64,000 nt of DNA from Streptomyces yangpuensis (GTDB lineage: Bacteria; Actinomycetota; Actinomycetes; Streptomycetales; Streptomycetaceae): positions 1,043,759-1,107,758 of the forward strand of contig NZ_LBMK01000001.1 of the NCBI RefSeq assembly GCF_001005295.1. Direction: 5' to 3'. The number at the start of each line of letters is the position of its first letter. The stretch's first letter is position 1. A program made the position numbers and the translations under genes. The notes under the pieces are model-generated. The model made no database searches and was not told the origin of the DNA. It saw only the letters and a list, made by a program, of their open reading frames with translations. Of this stretch, positions 9,370 through 17,706 are shown piece by piece.

Positions 9370-10059
9370 CTACAGCGGCGGGAGCGCGGGCAGAGGGCCG
9401 CCCGTGGTGGTCAGGGAGGCGCCCTTGTCGCCGCGGCCGGCGAGCCAGGCGAGCAGTGCGGCGGGGGAGCCGGACACGGTCACGGCCGGGTCCCCGGCGG
9501 AGCCGGTGCGCCAGGTGCGCCCGTCGGCGGTGGTCAGGGCCGTCGCGGGCACCTCCGGGCGTCCCGACCAGCGGTCGGCGAGGAAGGTGATTTCGCGGTC
9601 GGTGAACTCCTCCGGGAGGTCGGAGAGCTCGTAGCCGATGTTCAGGTCGACGTGGTGCAGGTCCACCTCGACCCAGCGGCGGAAGGGCACGTTCCCGGCG
9701 CGGTCCGTGACGCCGCCCCGCAGCTCGACGGTGCGGGACCAGTCCTGGTCGGGCTCGGTGGCGGCGAGGAAGCGGGCCGCGGAATCACGGAGGTCCGCCA
9801 GGTGTTCTTCCAGGGACCGGCCCGCGCCGCGTGCGATGTCCGCGTCGCGCGCCTCGCCGCTCTCGTACATCGGGCGGCCCTCGAGGACGTTGAGGAGGGC
9901 ATCGGCGTTGCGCGCGAGGTGGGCCAGGATGTGGCCGCGGGTCCAGCCGGGGAGGTGTGACTCCTCGGAGAGCGCGCCGTTGTCCAGTTTCGCGACCGCG
10001 GTCAGCAGTCGGTCCGTGGCTTCACGTACAGATCGCAGGTCGTGCACATGATCAGTCAT
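9370..10059 (-). CDS. Maleylpyruvate isomerase family mycothiol-dependent enzyme (DinB-like)
   Basis: 229 aa. The N-terminal DinB-like four-helix bundle has the diagnostic SHLPGWTRGHILAHLARNADAL (His residues bind metal) and RWVEVDLHHVDLNIGY with further His ligands; a small C-terminal domain follows. Members use mycothiol, the actinobacterial low-molecular-weight thiol, as cofactor or substrate. The ATG at 10057-10059 starts family homology; the frame extends upstream only into non-conserved sequence. Likely first gene of a two-gene unit with the MBL hydrolase. Actual substrate not predictable. Confidence 0.88.
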   Translation of the reverse strand: MTDHVHDLRSVREATDRLLTAVAKLDNGALSEESHLPGWTRGHILAHLARNADALLNVLEGRPMYESGEARDADIARGAGRSLEEHLADLRDSAARFLAATEPDQDWSRTVELRGGVTDRAGNVPFRRWVEVDLHHVDLNIGYELSDLPEEFTDREITFLADRWSGRPEVPATALTTADGRTWRTGSAGDPAVTVSGSPAALLAWLAGRGDKGASLTTTGGPLPALPPL

Positions 10060-10243
10060 GGCTTCGAGCCTAGTGCTCGGAGCCGGTGGCCACACGATCG
10101 GGTGAAGAGGTCTGCGGAGTGCCGTAAATCGAATGTGCGTGCTATACGCTCGAAGTCCAGACTCCATCTCACCGCAGTGGCGCCCCCCATACCCTGGGAC
10201 GGGGGCCGTGCCCCCCGCTCTCTCAAGAAAGGTGCGGACCGGC

Positions 10244-13225
10244 GTGACCGACCGTCTCATCGTTCGTGGCGCTCGCGAGCACAACCTCAAGAACGTCTCG
10301 CTCGACCTGCCCCGCGACTCGCTCATCGTCTTCACCGGACTCTCCGGGTCGGGCAAGTCCTCCCTGGCCTTCGACACGATCTTCGCCGAGGGTCAGCGCC
10401 GCTACGTCGAGTCGCTCTCGTCGTACGCCCGTCAGTTCCTGGGGCAGATGGACAAGCCCGACGTCGACTTCATCGAGGGCCTCTCCCCGGCCGTCTCGAT
10501 CGACCAGAAGTCCACCTCGCGCAACCCACGCTCGACGGTGGGCACCATCACCGAGGTCTACGACTACCTCCGCCTCCTCTTCGCCCGCATCGGCAAGCCG
10601 CACTGCCCCGAGTGCCGCAGGCCCATCTCGCGCCAGTCGCCGCAGGCGATCGTGGACAAGGTGCTCGCGCTCCCCGAGGGCAGCCGCTTCCAGGTGCTCT
10701 CGCCGCTCGTGCGCGAGCGCAAGGGCGAGTTCGTCGACCTCTTCGCCGACCTCCAGACCAAGGGCTACAGCCGGGCGCGGGTGGACGGGGAGACCATCCA
10801 GCTCTCCGAGCCGCCGACGCTGAAGAAGCAGGAGAAGCACACGATCGAGGTGGTCATCGACCGCCTGACCGTCAAGGACAGCGCCAAGCGCCGGCTCACC
10901 GACTCCGTGGAGACGGCCCTGGGCCTCTCCGGCGGCATGGTCATCCTGGACTTCGTCGACCTCGCCGAGGACGACCCCGAGCGTGAGCGGATGTATTCCG
11001 AGCACCTCTACTGCCCGTACGACGACCTCTCCTTCGAGGAGCTGGAGCCGCGCTCCTTCTCCTTCAACTCGCCCTTCGGCGCGTGCCCCGAGTGCACCGG
11101 CATCGGCACGCGCATGGAGGTGGACCCGGAACTGATCGTCCCGGACGAGGACAAGTCCCTCGACGAGGGTGCGGTCTCGCCGTGGTCGCTCGGTCACACC
11201 AAGGACTACTTCCAGCGGCTGATCGGTGCGCTGGCCGGGGAGCTCGGATTCCGCACGGACATCCCGTGGGCCGGGCTGCCGGTCCGCGCGAAGAAGGCCC
11301 TGCTCTACGGCCACCGGACGCAGATCGAGGTGCGCTACCGCAACCGGTACGGGCGCGAGAGGGCCTACACCACGGCCTTCGAGGGTGCCGTGCCGTTCGT
11401 GAAGCGGCGGCACGCGGAGTCCGAGAGCGACGCCAGCCGCGAGCGCTTCGAGGGCTACATGCGCGAGGTGCCCTGCCCCACCTGTGAGGGCACCCGCCTC
11501 AAGCCGATCGTGCTCGCCGTGACGGTGATGGAGAAGTCCATCGCCGAGGTCGCCGCCATGTCGATCAGCGAGTGCGCGGACTTCCTGGGCCGGATGCGGC
11601 TCGACGCCCGCGACAAGAAGATCGCCGAGCGGGTCCTGAAGGAGGTCAACGAGCGGCTCCGCTTCCTCGTGGACGTCGGTCTGGACTACCTCTCCCTCAA
11701 CCGGGCCGCCGGCACCCTGTCGGGCGGCGAGGCCCAGCGCATCCGGCTCGCCACCCAGATCGGCTCCGGCCTCGTCGGTGTCCTCTACGTGCTGGACGAG
11801 CCCTCCATCGGCCTGCACCAGCGCGACAACCACCGGCTGATCGAGACGCTGGTGCGGCTGCGGGACATGGGCAACACCCTCATCGTCGTCGAGCACGACG
11901 AGGACACCATCAAGGTGGCCGACTGGGTCGTGGACATCGGTCCGGGCGCGGGCGAGCACGGCGGCAAGGTGGTCCACAGCGGTTCGCTCAAGGAACTGCT
12001 GAAGAACACCGAGTCCATGACCGGGCAGTATCTGTCGGGGAAGAGGTCCATCGAGATCCCGGACATCCGCCGGCCCGTGAACGGGGAGCGGAAGCTGACC
12101 GTCCACGGTGCCAAGGAGAACAACCTGCGGGACATCGACGTGTCCTTCCCGCTGGGCGTGCTCACGGCCGTGACCGGTGTCTCGGGCTCCGGAAAGTCGA
12201 CCCTGGTCAACGACATCCTCTACACCCACCTGGCACGGGAGCTGAACGGCGCCCGCTCGGTGCCGGGGCGCCACACCCGCGTGGCCGGGGACGACCTCGT
12301 CGACAAGGTGGTCCATGTCGACCAGTCGCCCATCGGCCGGACGCCCCGGTCGAATCCGGCGACGTACACCGGCGTCTTCGACCACGTGCGCAAGCTCTTC
12401 GCCGAGACGATGGAGGCGAAGGTGCGCGGCTACCTGCCGGGCCGCTTCTCCTTCAACGTCAAGGGCGGCCGGTGCGAGAACTGCTCCGGCGACGGCACGA
12501 TCAAGATCGAGATGAACTTCCTGCCGGACGTCTACGTCCCCTGCGAGGTCTGCCACGGCGACCGCTACAACCGGGAGACGCTGGAGGTCCACTACAAGGG
12601 CAAGTCCATCGCGGAAGTCCTGAACATGCCGATCGAGGAGGCGCTGGGCTTCTTCGAGGCGGTGCCGACCATCGCCCGTCACCTCAAGACGCTGAACGAG
12701 GTCGGACTGGGCTACGTCCGCCTCGGCCAGTCCGCGCCGACCCTGTCGGGCGGTGAGGCGCAGCGCGTGAAGCTGGCCTCCGAGCTGCAGAAGCGCTCGA
12801 CCGGCCGGACGGTCTACGTGCTGGACGAGCCGACGACGGGTCTGCACTTCGAGGACATCTCGAAGCTGATCAAGGTGCTGTCCGGGCTGGTCGACAAGGG
12901 GAACTCGGTGATCGTCATCGAGCACAACCTGGACGTCATCAAGACCGCGGACTGGGTCATCGACATGGGCCCCGAGGGCGGTTACGGCGGCGGCATGGTG
13001 GTGGCCGAGGGCACCCCCGAGCAGGTCGCCTCCGTGGGCGCGAGCCACACGGGCAAGTTCCTGCGGGACATCCTGGGCGCGGACCGCGTCTCCGACGCGG
13101 GCACGTCCCCGGTGCGGGCCGCGGCGAAGAAGGCCCCGGCCAAGAAGGCCGCCGCGGCGAAGAAGGCGGCCCCGGCCAAGAAGACGGCCGCCAGGAAGAC
13201 GACGGCACGAGCCCGCAAGGCCTAG
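10244..13225 (+). CDS. uvrA: UvrABC system protein A (damage-sensor ATPase)
   Basis: 993 aa, twin ABC-type ATPase that scans DNA for lesions and loads UvrB. First Walker A GLSGSGKS at 32-39, second GVSGSGKST at 645-653, two LSGGEAQR signatures, and three zinc modules ([13 protein letters not shown]...[12 protein letters not shown]...CEVCHGD). The start is the GTG at 10244 ([18 protein letters not shown]). Unlike uvrB and uvrC, the upstream DNA has no good RecA-NDp motif; a CAGTG and TACCCT pair is spaced 10, not 8. The last ~37 residues are an Ala/Lys/Pro-rich, histone H1-like tail absent from enterobacterial UvrA. Confidence 0.98.
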   Translation: MTDRLIVRGAREHNLKNVSLDLPRDSLIVFTGLSGSGKSSLAFDTIFAEGQRRYVESLSSYARQFLGQMDKPDVDFIEGLSPAVSIDQKSTSRNPRSTVGTITEVYDYLRLLFARIGKPHCPECRRPISRQSPQAIVDKVLALPEGSRFQVLSPLVRERKGEFVDLFADLQTKGYSRARVDGETIQLSEPPTLKKQEKHTIEVVIDRLTVKDSAKRRLTDSVETALGLSGGMVILDFVDLAEDDPERERMYSEHLYCPYDDLSFEELEPRSFSFNSPFGACPECTGIGTRMEVDPELIVPDEDKSLDEGAVSPWSLGHTKDYFQRLIGALAGELGFRTDIPWAGLPVRAKKALLYGHRTQIEVRYRNRYGRERAYTTAFEGAVPFVKRRHAESESDASRERFEGYMREVPCPTCEGTRLKPIVLAVTVMEKSIAEVAAMSISECADFLGRMRLDARDKKIAERVLKEVNERLRFLVDVGLDYLSLNRAAGTLSGGEAQRIRLATQIGSGLVGVLYVLDEPSIGLHQRDNHRLIETLVRLRDMGNTLIVVEHDEDTIKVADWVVDIGPGAGEHGGKVVHSGSLKELLKNTESMTGQYLSGKRSIEIPDIRRPVNGERKLTVHGAKENNLRDIDVSFPLGVLTAVTGVSGSGKSTLVNDILYTHLARELNGARSVPGRHTRVAGDDLVDKVVHVDQSPIGRTPRSNPATYTGVFDHVRKLFAETMEAKVRGYLPGRFSFNVKGGRCENCSGDGTIKIEMNFLPDVYVPCEVCHGDRYNRETLEVHYKGKSIAEVLNMPIEEALGFFEAVPTIARHLKTLNEVGLGYVRLGQSAPTLSGGEAQRVKLASELQKRSTGRTVYVLDEPTTGLHFEDISKLIKVLSGLVDKGNSVIVIEHNLDVIKTADWVIDMGPEGGYGGGMVVAEGTPEQVASVGASHTGKFLRDILGADRVSDAGTSPVRAAAKKAPAKKAAAAKKAAPAKKTAARKTTARARKA

Positions 13226-13246
13226 TCGCTGCGCTCAGCCCAGCAG

Positions 13247-13276
13247 GAGGGGCCCGGCCGCCGCGCCGGGCCCCTC
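13247..13276. terminator. Bidirectional terminator between uvrA and PfkB kinase
   Basis: GAGGGGCCCGGC (13247-13258) pairs perfectly with GCCGGGCCCCTC (13265-13276) around a 6-base loop, between converging genes. Confidence 0.75.
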
Positions 13277-13325
13277 CCGCCGTCCGTGGCGGTGCGCCCC
13301 GGCGGCGGGACGGGTGTGGGTGCCG

Positions 13326-14207
13326 CTAGTCGCCGAGCTCCGTCGCGTAGGGGGGTTCGGCTCCGGGTCGAGTGCAGGTCAGAGCTGCCGCGTGGGCGGC
13401 GTAGGCCAGGATGTCCGGCCAGTCCACCGGGCCGCCCGGGGCCGCCGTCAGGCGGTGCAGCAGGGCCGCGTTGACCGTGTCGCCCGCGCCGATCGTGTCC
13501 GCCACCGCGACCGGGCGGGCCGTGGCCGAGTGCTCGGCGCCCTCCCGGGTCCAGACCGTCAGGCCCGCCGCTCCCCGGGTCAGCACCACCGCCGAGGGCC
13601 CGGCCGCCAGCCAGTCGCCGACCCGGCCGCCCAGCCAGGCCGCGTCCTCCTCCGACAGCTTGAGGACGCCCGTGTACGGGAGCAGCCGCTCCCTGAAGCG
13701 GGCGCGGTGGCCCGCCGGGTCCGCGATGAGCGCCGGCCGGATGTTGGGGTCCAGCAGGGTCAGCAGCCCGCGCCGCGACTCCCGGCGCAGCAGGGCCTCG
13801 TACGCGCTCGCGCCGGGCTCCAGGACGAGCGAGCAGGTGCCGAGCGAGAGGGCCCGTACCCCCTCGGGGAGGGCCGGCGGCAGGGTGAACAGCCGGTCCG
13901 CGGTGCCCTCGACGTAGAACCCGTACGAGGCCGAGCCGTCCGGCGCCAGGGAGGGCACGGCGAGGGTGGTCGGCTCCGGCCCGCGCTGGACCAGGGACAC
14001 GTCCACCCCCGCCGCCCGCAGCCCGGCCAGCAGACCCTCGCCGAAGCCGTCTGTCGAGACCCGGGAGCAGAAGGCGACCTCGGCGCCGAGCCGCCCGAGC
14101 GCACGCGCCGTGTTGTACGGTCCGCCGCCCGGCCGGGGCAGCAGCGCACCCGGCGGTCCGGCCGCGGGCACCAGGTCGATGAGGGCTTCTCCGCCGACGA
14201 CGATCAC
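13326..14207 (-). CDS. PfkB family carbohydrate kinase (fructokinase-like)
   Basis: 293 aa. Ribokinase/PfkB fold: an N-terminal IVVGGEALIDLVP start, the substrate-site motif GGGPYNTARALGRLGAEVAFCSRVSTDGFG, and the C-terminal anion-hole/catalytic motif DTIGAGDTVNAALL with the general-base Asp. It phosphorylates a sugar or nucleoside with ATP; resemblance to fructokinases is suggestive only. I chose the GTG at 14205-14207 because homology begins there; the frame runs upstream through a CCGGTG tandem repeat with no family sequence. A GGAG is 13 bases upstream, rather far. It diverges from the Rieske lipoprotein gene. Confidence 0.88.
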   Translation of the reverse strand: MIVVGGEALIDLVPAAGPPGALLPRPGGGPYNTARALGRLGAEVAFCSRVSTDGFGEGLLAGLRAAGVDVSLVQRGPEPTTLAVPSLAPDGSASYGFYVEGTADRLFTLPPALPEGVRALSLGTCSLVLEPGASAYEALLRRESRRGLLTLLDPNIRPALIADPAGHRARFRERLLPYTGVLKLSEEDAAWLGGRVGDWLAAGPSAVVLTRGAAGLTVWTREGAEHSATARPVAVADTIGAGDTVNAALLHRLTAAPGGPVDWPDILAYAAHAAALTCTRPGAEPPYATELGD

Positions 14208-14250
14208 GCGGAGGAAGGTACTCCATGGGGCGGCGGTATCGTCGGGTGGG

Positions 14251-14274
14251 CCGGTGCCGGTGCCGGTGCCGGTG
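14251..14274. repeat. Hexanucleotide tandem repeat (CCGGTG)x4
   Basis: Four perfect CCGGTG copies, followed by more CCGG-type sequence, lie between the divergent PfkB kinase and Rieske genes. Confidence 0.9.
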
Positions 14275-14352
14275 CCGGGGCCGGGCCCGGCCTCGTGCCC
14301 CCGTCCGTGCCACCGCCATCGCCCCACCGCGCCAGCACCCCAGGAGAACCGC

Positions 14353-14784
14353 ATGTCCGCGCCGCAGTCCGCCGCCCGCCGTACCGTCCTCAAGGGCGCA
14401 GCCGCGCTCGCCGGGGCCGCCGGCGCCGGGGCGGCACTCACGGCCTGCTCCACGAAGACCAACAGCGGCGGCAACACCCCCGCGACCCCCACCGCACCCG
14501 TGGAGCTGGGCGCCACGGCCGACGTCCCGGTCGGCGGAGCCAAGCTCTACCGGGAGCGGAAGCTGATCGTCAGCTGCCCGGCGGAGGGCCAGTACAAGGC
14601 GTTCAGCGCCCAGTGCACGCACGCCGGCTGTGTCCTGGACAAGATCGTCGAGGGGGAGGGGAACTGCCCCTGCCACGGCAGCCGTTTCGACGTGGCGACG
14701 GGCAAGGTCCTCAGCGGCCCGGCCGACCGGCCGCTGCCGGAGGTGCCGGTCCGCGCGGAGAACGGCAAGCTCGTCGCGGGCTGA
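14353..14784 (+). CDS. Tat-exported Rieske [2Fe-2S] lipoprotein
   Basis: 143 aa. Twin-arginine signal (ARRTVLKGAAALAG) followed by a lipobox LTAC with lipidated Cys32, so it is exported folded and anchored outside the membrane. Rieske cluster ligands are Cys88/His90 (CTH) and Cys105/His108 (CPCH), with further Cys93 and Cys107. The ATG at 14353 has AGGAGA 6 bases upstream. A role in extracytoplasmic electron transfer is inferred; the partner is unknown because neighbours give no pathway. Similar small Rieske lipoproteins are common in Streptomyces. Confidence 0.93.
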   Translation: MSAPQSAARRTVLKGAAALAGAAGAGAALTACSTKTNSGGNTPATPTAPVELGATADVPVGGAKLYRERKLIVSCPAEGQYKAFSAQCTHAGCVLDKIVEGEGNCPCHGSRFDVATGKVLSGPADRPLPEVPVRAENGKLVAG

Positions 14785-14789
14785 CCGCG

Positions 14790-14880
14790 CCGGACGCCCG
14801 AACCGGACGCCCGAACCGGACCCCCGAACCGGACGCCCGCGCCGGACGCCCGCGCCGGACGCCCGCGCCGGACGCCCGAG
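14790..14880. repeat. 13-bp minisatellite, 7 copies
   Basis: Seven consecutive 13-bp units of form CCGGACGCCCGNN: two end AA, one variant CCGGACCCCCGAA, three end CG, one ends AG. The array starts 6 bases after the Rieske stop and ends 25 bases before the stop of the converging regulator gene. It is non-coding. Confidence 0.92.
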
Positions 14881-14905
14881 CCGGCACCGGCAGGACCCCC
14901 GTGCC

Positions 14906-15847
14906 TCAGTCCCAGTCCCAGGCGATCCCGAGGATGCCGCGCCGCACCGCCTGTTCCACCAGGTGCACCGCCCGGTGCCGGCCGTTCGGCGTCAGGTCCG
15001 CCAGGCCGGTGCGCGGGGCGTCCGGCCCGGTGCGGGCGAAGCGCCGGCACCGCACCGGGAGGGCCGCCTCGTCAAAGCGGACCTGGAGCACGTACTGGCC
15101 GCCCGCGTAGCTGAAACCGCGCACGTACTCGTCGCTGCGGGGGCCCGTGCCGTCCTCGATGCCGTAGCCGAAGACGTAGGTGTCCCCGCGCCGCAGCCCG
15201 GCGTCGAAGAGCAGCTCGGCGACGACCACCCCGGCCTCCGGATGGCATCGCACACGGCCCGTGCGGCAGTTCTCGTACGCCGTCACGCGCACCCGGGAGA
15301 CGTCGCTGCCCGGGTCGCCGTGGTGCACGGCGAGATAGCGGTCGACGCCGTCCCGGTGCGCCCGGACGATCTGCTGCGACTCGCGGACCCGCAGCTCACC
15401 CCCCGGACCGATGCGGACCCGCTCGTGGTGGCCGAGCGAGTGCAGCCCGCCGTCCGGCGGGAGTTCCATCCCGTCGAGCAGCCGCTCCACCGTCCCGCCC
15501 CCGCTGAACAGGGCCCGGTACGAGCGGCCCGGCGGCTGTGCGGTCCCGCCGCCCGGAGCCGGGGCGGCCAGCAGCCTGACCAGGGCGCCCTCGGGCAGCT
15601 CCAGGATCCGCTCCAGGGCGGTGACGGCCCGCAGCGATTCCGGCTGACGCGGCCTGCGGGCGCCCTGCTGCCAGTAACTGAGGCTGGTCACTCCGACCTT
15701 GATGCCCTGCGCCGCGAGCCGGTGCTGCACGCGCTGGAGCGGCAGCCCGCGGGCCGCGAGGGCGGCGCGCAGGGCGAGGTGGAAGGGGCCGCCGCGCAGC
15801 AGCCGGTTCAGTTCCGCCATGCTCGCCGGATCCGTGGAAGGCCGCAT
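14906..15847 (-). CDS. Helix-turn-helix domain transcriptional regulator
   Basis: 313 aa. Residues about 15-75 look like a lambda-repressor/XRE-type HTH (LRAALAARGLPLQRVQHRLAAQGIKVGVTSLSYWQQGARRP: LSYWQ is the recognition helix). The rest, rich in beta-like segments (YENCRTGRVRCHPEAGVVVAELLFDAGLRRGDTYVFGYGI), matches a Streptomyces family of unknown function. The ATG at 15845-15847 has AGAGGAG just upstream. A perfect palindrome TGTGAACGTTCACA lies 12 bases before the start codon, with more GTTCACAC half-sites upstream, suggesting autoregulation and possibly control of the divergent protease gene. DNA-binding role is likely; ligand unknown. Confidence 0.78.
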   Translation of the reverse strand: MRPSTDPASMAELNRLLRGGPFHLALRAALAARGLPLQRVQHRLAAQGIKVGVTSLSYWQQGARRPRQPESLRAVTALERILELPEGALVRLLAAPAPGGGTAQPPGRSYRALFSGGGTVERLLDGMELPPDGGLHSLGHHERVRIGPGGELRVRESQQIVRAHRDGVDRYLAVHHGDPGSDVSRVRVTAYENCRTGRVRCHPEAGVVVAELLFDAGLRRGDTYVFGYGIEDGTGPRSDEYVRGFSYAGGQYVLQVRFDEAALPVRCRRFARTGPDAPRTGLADLTPNGRHRAVHLVEQAVRRGILGIAWDWD

Positions 15848-15858
15848 GGCGACTCCTC

Positions 15859-15872
15859 TGTGAACGTTCACA
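15859..15872. promoter_or_regulatory. Palindromic operator candidate in the regulator leader
   Basis: TGTGAACGTTCACA, a perfect 14-bp palindrome, sits just upstream of the regulator's ribosome-binding site. Its half-site GTTCACA recurs at 15932-15938 and 15952-15958. Confidence 0.55.
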
Positions 15873-15928
15873 CGCGCCGTGGTGGGGGTCACGGCGGCAG
15901 CTCCGGGGGACCAGGTGGAACGACAGCA

Positions 15929-15968
15929 ACCGTTCACACCGCAGTCCCACCGTTCACACTGCAACGTC
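15929..15968. promoter_or_regulatory. 20-bp direct repeats with GTTCACAC half-sites
   Basis: Two consecutive 20-bp units begin ACCGTTCACAC(C/T)GCA. The 20-bp period is two helical turns, so a bound protein would occupy one DNA face. They share the half-site of the palindrome at 15859-15872 and lie between the regulator and the C70-type protease gene. Confidence 0.5.
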
Positions 15969-16074
15969 ACCGCGTATTGAAGCGCGTTGACCTGATCGCG
16001 ACAACTCCCGGATGCTCCTCCACAGCGTCCGGACGCGCTCCTCCACCCCCACTCCCCACTTCGGGAGGAACGCG

Positions 16075-16683
16075 ATGCGCAACCGAAACCGGCGGCTTTC
16101 CCCGGCCGCCCTCCTCACCGCCGTTCTCACCACCCTGCTCCTCGCCCTGCCCGCCGGCACCGCCACCGCCGCCGATGCCGACGCCGCACCCGCATCCGCC
16201 CTGGCGCAGAAGCGCCTGAACATCACCATGCAGGCGCAAGCGAAGACGAACTGGTGCTGGGCCGCGGGCGGCAACACCATCGCCACCTGGTTCGGCCGCA
16301 CCTACAGCCAGAACCAGTTCTGCAACGCCGCCTTCAACCGCCAGCAGGGCACCGACTGCCCCAACAACCAGGCCACCCTCGGCAACGTCCAGACCGGGCT
16401 GCGCTGGGCGGGCGTCAACCCCGGCTCCTACGTCACCGGCTGGCTGCAGTACTCCACCGTCCAGACCGAGATCAACGCGAACCGGCCGATCGAGACCCGC
16501 ATCCAGTGGTCGGGCGGCGGCGGCCACATGCACGTCCTCCACGGCTACGACACCGCGAGTAACTGGGTCTACTGGGGCGACCCCTGGCCCTCCAGCGACC
16601 GTTACAACTGGGCCTCCCACGCCTGGTACGTCAACAACAACACCTTCTCCTGGACCCACTCGCTCTACCGGATCGGGGCGTGA
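16075..16683 (+). CDS. Secreted papain-like cysteine protease (AvrRpt2/C70-like)
   Basis: 202 aa. A 33-residue signal peptide (RNRNRR, hydrophobic core, TAAD) is followed by a papain-like core: NWCWAAGGNTIATWF with catalytic Cys61, GGHMHVLHGYD with the catalytic His (151 or 153), and VYWGDPW with Asp169 as third residue. The Q-x5-NWCWA layout resembles the AvrRpt2-type C70/C39-like family, whose members cleave host or self proteins. ATG at 16075 with GGGAGG upstream. It overlaps the next secreted gene by 4 bases, so the two are probably translationally coupled. Substrate unknown. Confidence 0.82.
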   Translation: MRNRNRRLSPAALLTAVLTTLLLALPAGTATAADADAAPASALAQKRLNITMQAQAKTNWCWAAGGNTIATWFGRTYSQNQFCNAAFNRQQGTDCPNNQATLGNVQTGLRWAGVNPGSYVTGWLQYSTVQTEINANRPIETRIQWSGGGGHMHVLHGYDTASNWVYWGDPWPSSDRYNWASHAWYVNNNTFSWTHSLYRIGA

Positions 16684-17489
16684 GCGCCATGACCCTGCGT
16701 GCTTCGGCCGCCGCGGCCGTCCTCGCCACCACCGTCCTCCTCGGGCTCGCCCCGCAGGCCGCCGCCGCCCCCGTGCCGCAGCCGCAGGCGGCCACCGCCG
16801 AGAACAGGGCCGCCGCCGCGCAGGCGGCCACCGCCCCCGACACCCTGGCCACGCTCTCCCGCTTCTTCGCCCGGGAGGGCAGGGTCTCCCCCGCCGCCGC
16901 ACAGCCCCGCATCGAGGGCGAGGTGATACCGGTCCACCACCTCTCGCCGGACTTCGTCGCGGGCCGGGCGGACGCGCCCGTCGCCCGCCTGGAGTTCCTC
17001 GCCGGCCAGGCGGTCTCCTCCGACGGGCAGCGGGCCGCCCTGTGGACCGCCCGTACGGAGACCGGCTGGCAGGTCGTGAACATCGCCACCGGCGACGACG
17101 AATTCCGCTACGCGCGACTGGGCGCCGCGAAACTGCCCGGCGGGACCGTGTTCCGGGAACCGCAGATCGACGCCTGGTACGTGGCCGGGGGCGGCCGGGT
17201 GCTGCCGCTGGACGAGGACGCGGTGCGGGCCGTGGGTGCCGGGGGTACGACGCTGGGCGGCTACCGGGTGCGGGTCACCGAGGCGTACGGGGACAAGCTC
17301 CCCGGCTCCCCGTACGCCGAGCGCGGCGCGGCGGGCGGCTTCGCCGAGGCCGAGGCCGGCGCGGATGCCGTGCCGGCTGCCGCCGCGGGCGTGGAGGTGC
17401 CGTGGGCGGCAGGGGCCGGTGTCCTGGCGCTCGGGGCGCTGGGTGCGGCCGCCGTCCGGCGCTTGCGCCGGGCGGGCGCGCGGGCCTGA
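16680..17489 (+). CDS. Secreted protein with C-terminal membrane anchor, partner of the C70-like protease
   Basis: 269 aa, not a family I recognise. Signal peptide of about 30 residues ([25 protein letters not shown]). The middle part ([22 protein letters not shown], then [19 protein letters not shown]) looks like a beta-rich ectodomain. A C-terminal hydrophobic helix (about 240-257, [17 protein letters not shown]) is followed by [10 protein letters not shown], a typical stop-transfer tail without LPxTG. The GTG at 16680 overlaps the protease stop as GTGA; an ATG at 16689 is the alternative. The tight coupling suggests a surface-held substrate, inhibitor or chaperone of the protease (inference). 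Confidence 0.72.
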   Translation: MSAMTLRASAAAAVLATTVLLGLAPQAAAAPVPQPQAATAENRAAAAQAATAPDTLATLSRFFAREGRVSPAAAQPRIEGEVIPVHHLSPDFVAGRADAPVARLEFLAGQAVSSDGQRAALWTARTETGWQVVNIATGDDEFRYARLGAAKLPGGTVFREPQIDAWYVAGGGRVLPLDEDAVRAVGAGGTTLGGYRVRVTEAYGDKLPGSPYAERGAAGGFAEAEAGADAVPAAAAGVEVPWAAGAGVLALGALGAAAVRRLRRAGARA

Positions 17490-17497
17490 GCTCCGCC

Positions 17498-17545
17498 CCC
17501 GCAGGGCCCGGCCCGCCCCCCCACCCCGGGGCGGGGCCCTGCGGG
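17498..17545 (+). terminator. Terminator after the protease/anchor operon
   Basis: CCCGCAGGGCCC (17498-17509) pairs with GGGCCCTGCGGG (17534-17545), starting 9 bases after the stop. Confidence 0.65.
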
Positions 17546-17620
17546 CAGCTCTCCCGCCCCGCCCTTTCGCCGTTTCCCGGGCTCTGCCCGGACCCGCGCC
17601 TCAAACGCCGGCGAGGCTGA
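17546..17620. repeat. Dispersed Streptomyces-type intergenic repeat, copy A (half element)
   Basis: The segment containing CGCCCCGCCCTTT, CCGTTTCC, then CCTCAAACGCCGGCGAGGCTG is nearly identical, in reverse orientation, to one arm of the large palindrome at 32767-32952. It is non-coding and lies between the protease operon and uvrC. Confidence 0.8.
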
Positions 17621-17625
17621 AAGGC

Positions 17626-17646
17626 GGGGCTCCGCCCCGGAGCCCC
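17626..17646 (+). terminator. Hairpin upstream of uvrC
   Basis: GGGGCTCCG-CCC-CGGAGCCCC, a perfect 9-bp stem followed by GATCTTT. It probably shields uvrC from upstream transcription and is part of the repeat element. Confidence 0.55.
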
Positions 17647-17676
17647 GATCTTTCAGGCCCGGAGGGCTACGGGGCG

Positions 17677-17699
17677 TTGTCGGTGCGCGCCAGTAGGGT
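17677..17699 (+). promoter_or_regulatory. RecA-independent DNA-damage promoter (RecA-NDp / PafBC type) of uvrC
   Basis: TTGTCGGTG at 17677-17685, 8 bases, then TAGGGT at 17694-17699: a full match to tTGTCRGTG-N8-TAnnnT. The uvrC ATG is at 17707, 8 bases after the -10, so a leaderless transcript is expected. The same architecture is seen at uvrB. Confidence 0.85.
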
Positions 17700-17706
17700 G
17701 GTTGGC

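Noticed and set aside
10127..10160. TCGAA/TCGAA arms as a LexA box for uvrA
   Set aside because: Arms and spacing do not match the actinobacterial LexA motif.
10223..13048. 941-codon minus frame under uvrA
   Set aside because: Antisense shadow; no domain is seen and uvrA fully explains the DNA.
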